In this document: piece after piece, positions 44,295 to 56,510 of the stretch
Layout of the letters: each line of letters opens with the position of its first letter
Position numbering within the stretch: position 1 is the stretch's first letter
Assembly: GCF_004379255.2 (NCBI RefSeq)
Contig: NC_056053.1
Coordinates: 22,254,188 to 22,318,187 of the forward strand
Reading direction: 5' to 3'
Origin: Salvia splendens
Taxonomy: Eukaryota > Streptophyta > Magnoliopsida > Lamiales > Lamiaceae
Length of the DNA stretch: 64,000 nt
Notes under the pieces: model-generated
What the model saw: only the letters and a program-made list of their open reading frames with translations
Told to the model about the DNA's origin: nothing
The model's database searches: none
Translations under genes and position numbers: made by a program

Positions 44295-47200
44295 ATGGAT
44301 GATCAATATATGAAAATTGTAAGTTTAACGATTCACTCTTTTCCTCGCATTATAAATGAAATCTTTATGATTTTTTTATTGTCCCAGAAATACAACATTT
44401 TCTAAAATGGAAATACAAGTAATATTTATATTTATATTTTATTTTATTCTCTCTTTACTTAATTTATAAAACAACCCTATATAAGATCTTGTGTTGAAAA
44501 GTAAAGGTTTCATATTCAGTGGGACATAGAGGGTGGATGTCTAAACAATCTAAATTGTGCGTAAAATCTGAATTTGAAAAATACAGAGTTTATTTTTAAA
44601 TCATCCATTGTCATCCTTTTGTACAATAGCCTAACAATAACTCTATGAGGATATAATTAAATGATAACTAGCTTAATTTGACTTAATCACTGCTGTCTAG
44701 GTGGAAGAGGAATTGGAATTGGAGAAGCAGAGGACTTTGGCCAAGGTCGCAGAGGGTTATGAATCGGCCAAACGAAGGATATATGCTAGATTGAAGAGGT
44801 GAGAGGAAATACTGAAAAGTTTTATTTCTTCATCAAGATTCATTACTGAATATGCTTTATTTGAAATTATCAGCTGTTGGAAAGATGGGAGCACGATGAA
44901 ACTGGAGTTGAGGAACAGGATTGCTCCAATGATTTTGACCAGAGAGGAGATCAAAGGAGAAGGAGATGTTCCTATTGAGGTGGCTCTTGTTGATGATGTG
45001 ACAGGAGATGTTGTAGTTGATGAACCGGAGGCCTCTGCGAATATCGACTTCTTTCTTCTCAATGTTTCTGAAGCTGGAGAATCGATAGTCCCTCAAGAGG
45101 AAGGTAAAAAGCCTATTCTTGCAGCAGGAAATGTACCTCTGCAGCTGCACAGAGGCGTTGCTAAAATCAACAACCTCAAGATCAGAAACTGCGCCACCAA
45201 GATTAAGCCACCGGTGTTCAAGCTAGGCGCCAGGGTTGTTGGTGCTTCTGTTCGAGTCAAGGAAGCCACGACAGAGGCCTTCGCCCTCAAAGATTTTCGC
45301 CAAAAATGTAGTGATTCTCCTTCATTCTCATTCATAAACCAATGACACATTTTTTAAGGACTTTTTCGACTCGATCTTCAGATTTCATCAAGCACCCGAA
45401 TCCATCGCTATCTGATCAAGTATCGCGATTGGTCTTCATTAGCAGAGGTGGTAAGATCGAGAAACGTCTTAATGATAACAGCATCTGTACAGTGGAGGAT
45501 TTTCTGATTCGACATCTCATACATCAGCAAAGCCTCAAGAATGTAACGTCTTCTCTTTTTCTTGATTTATTACTATGCTATACCTCTTTCAAATTCATGT
45601 TATTAAATTACTCCCTCTGTCTCTCACTCACTATGAGTGATTTCAGAATATGGAAATTAAATTTCCACTGCCAAAATATATAGAATAGAGATTCTTGAGA
45701 TATACAATATATATGACCCTACATAAAGATATGATCAATTACTAACTCATGCCATAATTGCTAATTACAACTAATATAAGAACATAGAATTTTAGAGATG
45801 TAAGAGCACTCACTATGGTTGGGCTGATCTCTAGGTCTTGAGATCGACCCTTATCGGCCAATTATTGCGGAAGAAGGGCAGATCATCGGCCCTTACACGT
45901 ATCTTCTTTTATTATTTTTATTTTTTATATCATAATTTCTACATTATATATACTCTATAATATTTTTATGTAATTATGGTTCTCGTTGTATTCTTTTTTC
46001 TAATATTGTAATACAATGATGATTTACGTATTACTCCCTCTGTCTCCTAAAGTTTGTCTCAATTTGATACCGGGGCATAATGATCTTAGCTCTTGATTTA
46101 AAAATCTAATACCTATCATTTAGTTATAGTTAGCAATTTAAGGATAAGTTAGCATTATAACACACCCTATTATATATGTATTCATACCCATACCAAATAT
46201 TTCACTAAATTTACCAAATAAATTCACTCAAATGACAAAAGCCAATCGCCATCTTCTTCTTTTTGAAGCAGAGCTGGTGACAATGGGAGGGATAATTGGC
46301 CGTCCGGGGGGGATCGGCCGCCCCCTCCCGACCCTTCTCCAATAATATTATGAGTTATTTATTTATTGAATAATCTCCTAATCCATCCTGCCTCACCAGA
46401 TGCCAAATCAATCTCCTCCATCGAACTAGAACGTTCTCCTAATATTTGAAGGTTACACATTGAAGTTTTTGTAATCCTAATACTACAAAAAAAACATAAT
46501 TGTCTTTTAAGAACACAAATATAGAGAATCAAATACTTTGTATTGAAAAAATTTTAAAATATGATTTAGGATGCTAAAGAACGAAATCTAAGTTGAGAAC
46601 AAATCTTTGCTTTTTAGGGATACTTCCATTTGTATCTCCTAATTTTAATTAAGACAGTCACAATGAAAATGTCTTTTGAAATGTTGGTGTTATATTTTTA
46701 AACACATATTAACATCCTTAATTGCAGGTTTGTGATCAAATACTAACTTTTTATAGTAATAACTAATAACTAAATATCAATATTGTATGTTAAAAATATC
46801 AACACAAAGATATAAATTTGTCAATCTTTCTTGTGTTGATAAATTATGTCTTTGTATTGATATTTAAATTTATATGTTGTATTGATATAATTATGTCTTT
46901 GTGTTGATAATTTTAATTGATAGTTATTAGTTATTACTGTAAATAATTAGCACCCTAGTCCAACCCCTTAATTGCATTTATAAATATTCTCAGCTAGTAC
47001 TTTTTTTGGTAGTGTACCCTTAAAAAGGTTTATTAGCATCCAATCTGCCTATGGATCCCAAAGCTGATCTGGGCTTGCTGATTTGGCAAAAGTGGTCTAA
47101 GATTTTTGGGCATAATCACTATGATTAAATATGTGTGAATAAAACTTGGGGTTTAGTATGTGGGCTTATTATATATTGTAGATTGTGAATACCCAAGAAA

Positions 47201-47842
47201 GCAAGTGGAAGGCCATTGTCAAGAATGCTCAAGCATGCCAAGTCAGCGAGAAGGTGTACTGTTACATAGTAGATCCGAAGCAGAAGACAGGTGTCGTCTT
47301 CAACATTCTAGGACACGTGCTAGGAATATGTTCGGGAAGCCACTACTCTCAGATAAGCACGCTGTCTGAAAAACATAAGGCATATGTCAGATAACCCTGA
47401 GCTCCCTATTTTAGCACATTGACTAGTGTTTCTTGCTAAATCAAGATGTAAATAACAGGTTGATGCTGAGGTACTGTTGCCATCTGCTTACCATAACTGG
47501 AAGGAGGTGAAGGTCTTTAATCATCTGAATATTCTTCATCAGCATTTACATGACAAAACTGAAAATTCTCAGTCCTGCCCCCTCCTAGATCCACCGCTGA
47601 CTGAATTGGTGGCAGAATCATTCCAAACAACGAACTCTGTTTGGGAAAATTTTACTCTGGCCGACCCCTCCTGCCCCGGCCTACCAAATCCACCGCAGAC
47701 TGAATTGGTGGGAAAATCATTCCAAGCAACGAACTCGTGTGGGGAATATGTTGTTGGATCCATGAATGATGAAATAGACCGTATATATGATGCTGCGATG
47801 CAATCCCTTTACGCGTGGCCTAGCAGTCCGAGCCTCTTTTAA
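44295..47842 (+). CDS. CBP60-like protein, compact, 6 exons
   Basis: Exons 44295-44318, 44701-44798, 44874-45307, 45382-45542, 47182-47385 and 47459-47842 join in phase to give about 434 residues. Family landmarks: MKLELRNRIAPMILTREEIK, PIEVALVDDVTGDVV, EGKKPILAAGNVPLQLHRGV, RVKEATTEAFALKDFR, CTVEDFLIRHLIHQQSLKNI and GVVFNILGHVLGICSG. These match the conserved core of plant CBP60 proteins, a family that includes calmodulin-binding immune transcription factors (SARD1, CBP60g). The N-terminal part before the core is only about 45 residues, shorter than usual. Exon 1 (MDDQYMKI, donor GTAAGT) is inferred only from phase and splice signal. Donor GTCAGA of exon 5 and GTAGTG of exon 3 are weak. The intron at 45543-47181 holds MITE fragments. 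The frame is open throughout, so it may be functional but diverged. Confidence 0.75.
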
Positions 47843-47899
47843 GTGTGAAAGATGATGAAACAATCGACGTCAACTTCTTCCCATGCATGCTGCGTCTTA

Positions 47900-48815
47900 G
47901 ACCATGTTTATCACCAACCCCAACCATCCACTTTTTCAATATTTAATTTATTTCTATCTCCTCCACATCATCTTTCACTTCATTAATATTCATCCAACCC
48001 AACCACACATATTTTCATGGTTTATCAATGACCACCCAACCACACCATTATATATTTATTTTTATATTATTTGTTAATACTATTATTATTACATGAATAC
48101 TTATTATTGGGAATAGTAGAAATTTGGAGAATCGGAGAATATATTATTCTCATCATCCTCCATAGCTAGCAACAAGGGAAACTAAAAAATATGAAATTCT
48201 ATTAAACAATAAGGATTATAGGAGGAGAAAAGATAATGTTTTTTTGTGTGCAAAACTGTAGCAAATGTGGTCTCTATTTATAGAGGAAGAAAAATTATGA
48301 ATTTTGGTATAAATTTTATAATTTTTTAATATAATATATTAAAGATATACTACCTCCGTCCCCCAAAATTCGTCCCAGTTTGACCGGGCACGAGTTTTAA
48401 GAAATATAATGGAAAGTGAGTTGAAAAAGTTAGTGGATTGTGGGACCTACTTTTATATATTGGTTTTATAATAAAATGTGAGTAGGAATGAGTTGGTGGA
48501 ATATGGAACCCACTACCAAAAATGGTAAAAATGAAATGGGACAAATTTTGGGGGACGGACGAAAATAGAAAACTGGGACGAATTTTCAGGGACGGAGGTA
48601 GTATAAATTATTAAAAATAATAATATCAGCCAATGAAATTGTGCCATTTGGCACGATCTCATTGGCTGAGTGGTGAAAGGGGAGGAGAGACATTTGGGTC
48701 TGTTTGAAGAGAGAGATAGACCGAGGTTGAAGAGAGAGGGAGACCTTCAATTTCAATTTTTTTTTAATTGGGTAATGACATGGAGGTCGGCCTCCACCAA
48801 CCGATAAACTTGGTC
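47900..48815. mobile_element. PIF/Harbinger-like MITE (TTA target duplication) with a nested MITE
   Basis: Ends GACCATGTTTATCACC (left) and GACCAAGTTTATCGG (right, minus strand) lie between TTA trinucleotides. The interior is non-coding AT-rich sequence, split by a Stowaway-like MITE at 48350-48601. Confidence 0.72.
48350..48601. mobile_element. Nested Stowaway-like MITE, 252 bp
   Basis: CTACCTCCGTCCCCCAAAAT at the left and its mirror GGGACGGAGGTAG at the right, TA on each side. A second internal pair (GGGGGACGGACGAAAATAG) occurs about 50 bp inside the right end. It sits wholly inside the TTA-flanked MITE, so it inserted later. Confidence 0.85.
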
Positions 48816-48818
48816 TTA

Positions 48819-50060
48819 GTCGACAACATGGAGCTTTCTCCTCTGCATGCCACGTCAAAGCCTTGTCAGCATTAGATATTTTTGATGAGTTAGTTGGGAA
48901 GTTAGTTAGAAGATGAGTTGTTATAGAGTTAGTTAGAAAATATTTTGCTTACTCACTTAGCTCATTCTCTTGTATAAATAGTGTAGCTTCCTTCTTTGTA
49001 TCTTTCAATGAATCATTCTATGAAGTTGATTTCATTCTTTTTTGGATCATTTGAATCCTAGTTCAACATTTTCTACATGAAGGGTTGAATGGTGATGAAC
49101 CTCCGTGTTGATTTGTTTGTTGTTACGAGCCCAACAACCTCGGCTACTGCAGCCGCTGCAGAGCCTCCTTCAACGCTGGTAACAGGGGCAGAGGAGACGG
49201 TGGTAAGGAGCGGAGATGAAGAAGAGTCACGGACCGAGGAAGAGGGGTTGGAAGAATCGGAGATCAAGGAGACGACAACAGCTCGGCAGTTGAGACCAAG
49301 AGAGCAACTCAAGCAGCCGGATCGCTACCAAGACTTCGTCACCAAGTAGACGAGCCGGCCCAACGCGTGGCGTTTTATTTAGTCAGTTTATTATTGTACT
49401 TTTTGTCTTTTATTTTAATTATTGAACTTATTTGAGTGGAGCGTTTTTATAAGCTCCGTCGGATTTTCTTTGTTGATTCTTTCCCGATGTATAGGATTAG
49501 GTCGAATCAACCCTAGGGTCCTAGATATATAAATAGGGTTATTCATTAATTCCGTTCTTAATAAATGAAGAATTATTTGCCCACGTATCGTGTTGAACAC
49601 TCTACAAACCCTACCTTGTTGCCGACGGAGACCTCCTCCGCGCCGGAATTTTGGGTGTTACTCTCGTAACCGGACAGAAATACTTCGTTGAGGGAAGGAG
49701 TCTCTTAACACTTGTTCAATTGGATCAATTCAAGTGAATCAGATTAAGAGAGTGAGTGAGATCAAGTCTCTTTTGATCAATTAGGCGAGGAGCTTCGGGA
49801 GCCGTTGGATGAGTTTTGATCTAACTTGCCGTTGGATCGGTTTCTTTTTCTATTAAAACTCTTTTCTTCAACTTGTTAGTTAGTTAGTGATATTGAGCTC
49901 AATCTCTTCTTTGTCTTCCTCGTGATTTGATTGTAAGCTGGTGATAGGTTCTTATATCCTATCGAAGATTAAGAGCACACGTTGCAAATAAAGATAAACT
50001 CAGGTGCAACCCTAGTAGAGGCTAGGGTTTTGAGAAACGAAGATGTTTTATATCTTAAGT
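48819..50060. other. Retroelement-like non-coding segments and a short unrecognised ORF
   Basis: Two promoter-like stretches typical of LTRs occur (TGTATAAATAG near 48973; ATATATAAATAG near 49527). An 86-codon frame at 49089-49349 ends QLRPREQLKQPDRYQDFVTK, resembling the linker of plant retrotransposon polyproteins, but no catalytic domain is present. This may be a rearranged retroelement remnant; direct proof is lacking. Confidence 0.3.
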
Positions 50061-50114
50061 AATTTCTCAATGTTTTTGGCCATTACTTAAATCTGCTTTA
50101 TTTGAAATTATCAG

Positions 50115-50960
50115 CAGTTCGAAATATGATGACTCTGCAGCTGAGGAACGGCATTGCTCCAACGTTCTTCACCTGAGAGGAGATGTTGCCAAAATCGAGT
50201 TCTATCTCCTCAATGTTTGTGGAGCTGAAAAATCGATAGTCCTTCAAGGGGAAGGTAAACTGCCTATTCTTGCAGGAAATGTACCTCTGCCGCTGCACAG
50301 AGGCTTCGCTAATGACAACAGCCTCAAGATCAGAAACTTGGCCACCGAGATTAAGTGACCGGTGTTCAAGCTAGGCGCGAGGGTTGTTGGAGCTTCTGTT
50401 CGAGTCAAGGAAGCCAAGACAGAGGCCTTCACCCTCAAAGATTTTCACAACAAATGTAAGTTGTAACTCTCCTTCATTCTGATTCATCGGTTATATTTAC
50501 TATGCTTAATCACCAATGACACATTTTATACTACTTTTCTACTCCATCTTCACACTTCAAGAAGCACGAGAATCCATCGCTATCTGATAAAGTGTCGCGA
50601 TTGGTTTGTATTCGCAGAGGTGGTAGTATCCACAAACTGTCTTCAAGAAACCATCCAGTATTTTCTGATTCGACCTCATCGATCCTCGAAGCCTCAAGAG
50701 AATAACTTTCCCTCTTTTTTTCTTTATTTGTAGTACTACTATTATAATATACCTCTCTGATTCATGTTATTAAACTAGTTGATATAAATAACTCATAATA
50801 AATTTATCGAGTAATCTCCAATTCCATCGAACTAAGAACGTTCTGATCCCCTAATATTTGAAGCTTTCGTAATCTTACAGTTGGTTGAAAAGTTTATTAG
50901 CATCCAATCTGTCTCTGGATCGCAAAGGCTTGCTGATTTGTCAAAATTGTTTGAAGATTT
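50115..50960 (+). pseudogene. Broken partial copy of the CBP60-like gene
   Basis: Aligns with the CBP60-like gene from the third exon on: acceptor TTTGAAATTATCAG then LQLRNGIAPTFFT followed by a stop. There is a deletion of about 80 bp that removes the PIEVAL... block, then LHRGF and LGARVVGASVRVKEAKTEAF. A second exon-like part (about 50566-50706) corresponds to exon 4 but is frameshifted, and 50880-50960 matches intron sequence just before exon 5 (GTTTATTAGCATCCAATCTG). Exons 5-6 are missing. A segmental duplicate decaying after duplication. Confidence 0.82.
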
Positions 50961-51239
50961 TGGGCTGAAATTGTGTTTAAAATATATGTATATATCTATT
51001 TGAAGCTTATCCTAATATTCAAGTGGGGGTTCTCGCTTAGAAGAGTGTCATTACATCTTAAACACCAGTAATTGATTTATAAGTTGAATATTTTATTTTT
51101 TTTCAAAATTAAGTAGAGGTGAACCAAGATTGCAAAAACATAAAGCGTAAATCAACATTACATCACAGAATTTGTTGGTAAGCACTTTGTAACGCTTTTG
51201 TTGGTAATATTCAAAAGCCAGTGGCTGTTAGCATCAGGC

Positions 51240-51746
51240 GGCCTTCCCCAATAGCCCCGCCCCTTTTTTTTGCCCACATCCCCAATTTTTTGTCCATAGC
51301 CCTAATTTTTTGTTTCCGCCGCTATAGGCGGACACTTCAATAGCCCCGAAATATTATAACCAATTTTTATTTTAATTTTTTCGTTTCGTTTTTAAATCAG
51401 CTGAATTGAAATAATTATAAAACGAGGTAATTGAGACCGAATATTCGCTGTATTAGCAAATGTAAAATTATACAACGAACGTCCAAAAAAAATACAAATA
51501 AAAATTCCGCCACCGTCTAATCGGTGGCGGAGTCAGATTCCTCCTCCTCTTCTTCGTCTCCCTCGCTGCCGCCGGCGCATCTATCCCCCACCGCCCCGTC
51601 CTCGCCCCCTATCCGCCGCTACCTCGTCCGCCCCACTTTGATTCGTCTGCCCCGGGGCGGACGTCCCGGCCACTATAGATCGCCCCGTCGTCGCCCCCTC
51701 CGAGGCGTCCGCCCCCTTTTGCCTATAGTGGATGCTGGTAGTTCCT
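51240..51746. mobile_element. GC-rich Harbinger-type MITE
   Basis: The left part (GGCGGCCTTCCCCAATAGCC) and the right part read on the minus strand (GCATCCACTATAGGCAAAAG then GGGGCGGACG) share the features of plant Harbinger termini with CCCGCC-rich blocks. The minus-strand interior near 51520 reads like the acidic/Ser C-terminus of an element protein (EESDSATD then stop). Target duplication not confirmed. Confidence 0.5.
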
Positions 51747-52401
51747 GACAAGCATAACCATTACATCGGACAGAATTTTTGCTATTAATAACCACAGGCC
51801 AATCACAACCGCACAAATTTATTTGCACCCTAAATTTAAGGGCACGCGTTTTTGAGAGCGTGAAAAATCACTCCTTGAGTCTTTTTTTTTAAAATTTTTA
51901 TTTTTGTAATCACTCGTTGAGTTGTATATGAATTTAATGAATAAAAGCCTCAAATATATGGGCGCCGATCGGCTGAAATTGACTTTTCTGCGCTGCGATT
52001 TACTGTATTAAAATTAAAAATGACTACTAGATAAGTTGGTATAATTAACGTATTTCTCTATTTATATTTTATAAATTATATAGTACGATCAAGTAATTGG
52101 GTTTGTATGGGAGTTTTGTTTTCAATATTAATATTTTAAATAAAATATCTTAGTACTCCTACTACGTTGTGTTTGTATTCTTATGGCGTTTTTCATAATA
52201 TTTCAATATGTAAAGTAAATCTAACAACCGCAGATGTTACACCTTAGTTTATAGCTTAAATTGGTGATATTGACAAGCATTAGGTAGTCTAGCCTAAATT
52301 AATGATATTGACAAGATAAAGCTGTTTTCATTTCAAGCCCTGATAATTAAGTTCAATATGCTTCCATTCTTAACAAATTGGTTCGAATTTCTTACTAAAT
52401 C
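51747..52401. other. Intergenic AT-rich sequence
   Basis: No gene recognised. The last three bases (AAT) are the left target duplication of the CACTA element. Confidence 0.5.
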
Positions 52402-54364
52402 ACTACTAGAAAATTAGCCTAAGACTACACTAAATTTATGGCACTTTTTTTAAACTGCCACTTCAGATAGTCACTCAATACACCAACCTTTAGCCACACT
52501 TATATCCTAAACTAATATTGCATCTCCAAATAAATGCCATCAAGAGATTCATGTAGTGGCACTTGTGCCAAGTGTCATAACAATAAATAAGAAAAGAAAT
52601 TAGAGATGGAAAGGGGATAAAAATGCCTCCCTTCTAGAATTTACGGGAGTTCTCTCTCCCTTCTTCACAAAAAGAAAAATTCCCAAATTAAGGAAGAAGA
52701 AATCCCTAAATCTCGATCCCTCTCCTTCCTCTCAGCGACAACACAGGACAGCCGCCCTTGTCGCGCCTCACGGAGGCGCCCTCTCTTCCCGCTGTCTCTC
52801 CCTCCGGTCGGCGTATCGCGTCTCCCGTGCAGACGCTGTTCGTCCGCTCCAGCGGACCAGCCGTCGCCGCCCCCGTGACTCCCTCTCTGCTCCGATAACC
52901 ACGCAGCACCGCCGCCGTCGGGCATGCACATGCGGTGCTCTCACCGTTGACGCCTCGGCGTCGCACCGAGGCTGTCTCCTTTTTGCCGGAAAAGCCGCTG
53001 CTTCGAGGACAGTTCTCGGCATCCGCTCGACGTCATACGCTCCTCTGTGGGCTAGGCTCGGAGACTCCGGACAGCTTCCTCCTTAAGCTAAGTCCCTATT
53101 TTATCCTATTTCAGTTAGGCCTCTCGGGGCAGTAGCTATGAAGGGTCTCTAAATTGGGGTTGGGAGTATTTGGGTTCTATAAAAGCATGCTCTTATCCCA
53201 AATTCTCTTATCATTTATTATGTTAAAAAAAAACAAAACTTGGATAGTCGTTTTTGTCAAGTTGGGGTTCTGGTGCTTACTGTGAAGAAATCATACTGCT
53301 TAATTCGGCAATTTTATTTTTTAAGAACCGATTAGTCGCTTTTAGTGTAGTTATGAAATTGCTTGAATGGAAGCTCGTTTAGATTGATAGTTGAATGTGT
53401 TATCATAGTTCTAACCTTTGTTTGGCAAGTCAAAAATCAAAGCCCTGACCCCGACTGAACAATGGATAACCTTTGCTTGGTGAGCCATCCGGCGTGCTCT
53501 GTCAGGCCCCAGGACTCGATGGCATCATAGTTGTCGGTTTTGGCTTGGCTGGCGCCCATCGCCGCTCGCCACAGGCTTACCATTGATGCAGATTCGGAAG
53601 TTTGGGGTTGTGGATGAAGCAAATGGGATAAAAAGTGGTGAGTGGAGATTTTTCTATGGATGTGATGATTTCTCCTTTATTAACTTGAAATTTTAAACTG
53701 AAATGTTGTAGGTCGCATGACATGGGAGAGGTACTTGGCCCTTTTAGGCAGGCTTGAGAGGCTCACATTCTAAAGAAACAATTTCAAATATGTTGAGCAC
53801 TTTTGGAATAGATTAGCACTTTATAATTTTTAGTACTAGTATTGTTTGTGTAGTTTAAGTCAAAGATGACCAACACTTAATATTGTTTAGTTTGTGTGTT
53901 CAAACACGTTACATTTTTGTGTAAAATCATTTGATGGTTTGAATATTATTCAAATAGTTGTCATTTTATTTGAGTGAGTAGTTTATTAAATTTGAAGGAT
54001 TAAAATGAATTTATAAATATTTGAAGGATAAAAATATAAATTACAGAAATATGTAGGTGAAAAAAGTAAATTAAATAAAATGAGGGAAGATTGTAATAAT
54101 AAATATTTATTGGGGTATATTGTATATTTTTCCAAAAGTTAATGTAGTTTAAGAAAATATATCGTGGCATTTTCTAGTGACATTACACGTCATGTTTCAT
54201 GGCACTTTTTGATTGCCATAATACAAGACCTATCCTTACACGTTACCTATAACTACATCTACCGATAATGCACTTGCATGAAGTGCCATTACAGGCAAAG
54301 TGCCATAACAATAGTTTTCTAGTGGCAATTTTAGGTGTCATTAAAGGCTCATTTTCTAGTAGTG
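52402..54364. mobile_element. Non-autonomous CACTA element, 1963 bp, with GC-rich cargo
   Basis: Perfect-looking CACTA ends CACTACTAGAAAATTAGCC (left) and CACTACTAGAAAATGAGCC (right, minus strand), with target duplication AAT on both sides. Subterminal GGCACTT/AAGTGCC motifs recur at both ends (52440-52580; 54160-54350). No transposase is present. The interior 52620-53640 is GC-rich and unlike the AT-rich shell, suggesting captured host sequence (Pack-CACTA type). Confidence 0.87.
52620..53640. other. Putative captured gene fragment inside the CACTA element
   Basis: The block 52720-53100 is very GC-rich with several overlapping open frames, none recognisable. At 53518-53556 the plus strand reads DGIIVVGFGLAGA, which has the glycine pattern of an FAD/NAD-binding Rossmann motif and is soon followed by a stop. 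This may be a remnant of a captured oxidoreductase exon, but a chance match cannot be excluded. Confidence 0.35.
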
Positions 54365-54547
54365 AATTCGGTTAAACTGCACTATATTTTTCTTACATGG
54401 ATAGCTTGAATCTACAATTTGACATTTTTTATTGGCAAGAGTTAGGACAAAATAAATGCATATATTTTTGTTCATTTGAGAAAGAAAAGGAATCATTATT
54501 ACTGCCTACGTCCATGCACAAATATGCACAAATAAATCAACTTTACA

Positions 54548-54648
54548 AATGATGGACCAATATCATACTACAATATCATATGTATTACATAATTGGACAA
54601 ATGATGGACCAATATCATACTACAATATCATATGTATTACATAATTGG
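54548..54648. repeat. Tandem duplication, about 50 bp x 2
   Basis: ATGATGGACCAATATCATAC... through ACATAATTGGA occurs twice in a row (54549 and 54600). Confidence 0.85.
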
Positions 54649-54672
54649 AGTGTAGTTTCCTTTTTAATACTA

Positions 54673-54948
54673 CTCCCTCCCTCCCTCCGTCCAATTGTAT
54701 GTGACACATTTCTTTAGGCCACAAGTTCTTATGTAGTTGTATTTAGTGGTTAATTAAAGACAAAATATAATAGAAGTAATAAAAAAGTAGAGAGAACAAG
54801 GGTGAGAAAGGATAAAGTAAAAGAGAGATATAGTGTTGTTTTTTGTCATAAAAAAATCTCAATTAATGAGATGACCTAAAAAGAAATATGTCTCACTTAC
54901 ATTGATACGAGAATATTTGAATTATTAAACTTGTAACTGGATGGAAAT
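54673..54948. mobile_element. Stowaway-like MITE with expanded CTCC end
   Basis: Left end CTCCCTCCCTCCCTCCGTCC after TA; the right end (minus strand TTCCATCCAGTTACAAG) is diverged. Interior GACACATTTCTTTAGGCC and its inverted counterpart GACATATTTCTTTTTAGGTC support an inverted structure. Confidence 0.6.
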
Positions 54949-54979
54949 GAAAAGGTTTTAGGCTAGTGCTTTGCTTGTT

Positions 54980-55021
54980 ATTATAAAACGGAATTATTGC
55001 ATTACAGGGTCGATGTGGGAT
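54980..55021 (-). promoter_or_regulatory. Orphan U6-type Pol III promoter (USE plus TATA)
   Basis: On the minus strand ATCCCACATCG (55021-55011) matches the plant USE and is followed after about 22 bp by TTTTATAATA, the USE-TATA spacing known for Pol III U6 genes. No U6 sequence follows at the expected start (about 54955); instead the diverged end of a MITE is found. Confidence 0.65.
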
Positions 55022-55490
55022 AGCTGAACATGTTCTAATTTGCCTTTGCATACTACCCACTCTGCATTTCAAACCTTTTCTTCAATATCCTAATGATATG
55101 CCAATAACACAACTAAGATGTCTTTTTTCGTGTAGGAATTATCTTCATGATTTCAACTTTTAAAAGATACAAATACATATCCATTACTATACTCTGCAAC
55201 CTATTTTGCTAAAAGAGTATACTTTCTTTTAAAATCTAATAATGCAAGTAACATAAATCAAATAATCAAAACCAACATAGTTGAAGAATAATTGGAGAAT
55301 AAAGTTAAAAGTATTCAGATGCTCAATAGTTTATGTAACAAAGAAAGATAAAAAAAATTGCAAAAAGGAACTTGAAAGTTTCTAGTTTGTAGGCTATACA
55401 TGAACCTATATTTAATTTCATTAGTGTATTTACAATTAACAGTTAGGATGCCTTTATTATTTGTACAACACGAGTAACGTGTGTTTAATC
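54999..55490. repeat. Diverged segmental duplication, copy 2
   Basis: Aligned by eye with 38964-39505 in the same orientation, with scattered substitutions and small indels. Confidence 0.85.
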
Positions 55491-56510
55491 ACTAGATCAC
55501 ATGGGAGAAAATGGCTTCTTCATCACTTTGCAACCTATCTCAAACCATCGCAAGTTCATAGAGCAATCGACAGAATCTCTCCTCTTCTCCTTGGAAATAT
55601 TGGCCAGTAACCCTCGCTGTCGAGATAAGGATTTGCAGGAGGGATAATGAGTGAGGCCATAAATGGAGAGGGCAGAGAAGGGCCGAATTTAACAAATAAA
55701 ATCATGCAGTCGCGCGTTGAGCACATAGCGAACTATTCTTTTGCCTTTTACTAAAGAATACCGTGTGCTTGTCGCTTATAAGTGGCATACGCCATTTTTT
55801 GGAGGGGTGTCTTCTTTCAAGGAGGCCCTCTACAATATTTATGTTTAAATTTTTTTTTATCAAATATTCCCATTGTCCTATGGCTATTTGGGATATTAAT
55901 ATTACCAACATTTTAAATTTACTTTTGATGCAAATGCTATTTCTTTATTTAAGACAACCAACTTTTATGTTTTGCATTCATAACTTTCTTATTAAGTTTA
56001 TTAAATTGAAAGCCAACAAAAATATATCCAACTAGAGGCCCAGTACACATGTTTGAGATGATATATTTGTTTCTCATTTCATGGTTGAATTTGGATATCA
56101 TGGATTTGTATTGAAAATCAATATTTTTGACTTTTATATGCTACTAATACTAGTAGTATTCTTTACATTGTTCATATATTTTAATTTTTTTGTAGCTATT
56201 TGAATTTTTTGTTTAGTTATGTATAGTGAATTAACTTGCTTTATTTTTCCAAGAGAAAATGGATGACAATTCAACCCGAACAACTTGGGGCTTTTGAGAA
56301 ACGTTTGAGGAAGGAAAGAGTCACTACCGTGGACGATTAGAGAAAGTCAGGGTGCTATTCTTACAACCGGAGACGTTTGTTGGAGATCATCTGCATCTCT
56401 TCATGGGATGAGACTTAACAAGATGCATATACAGATTTTAGATGATTTTTTTGTGAATAAATGTACAAGAGGCAAGATTCTAAGTTCAAACAGTGGCTGA
56501 AATTGTATAT
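55491..56510. other. Intergenic sequence, no supported gene
   Basis: A 16-codon frame at about 55513 (MASSSLCNLSQTIASS) looks like the start of a plastid transit peptide but stops at once. Nothing else could be supported. Confidence 0.45.

Noticed and set aside
45610..46200. Further Stowaway-like MITEs (CTCCCTCTGTCTC at 45611 and 46034) in the CBP60 intron
   Set aside because: Only one terminus of each could be recognised, so boundaries cannot be supported.
49089..49349. 86-residue host gene
   Set aside because: Composition and its ending resemble a retroelement linker, with LTR-like promoters around it; no support as an independent gene.
55513..55563. Start of a plastid-targeted protein gene (MASSSLCNLSQTIASS)
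   Set aside because: Stops after 16 codons and no downstream exon could be supported.
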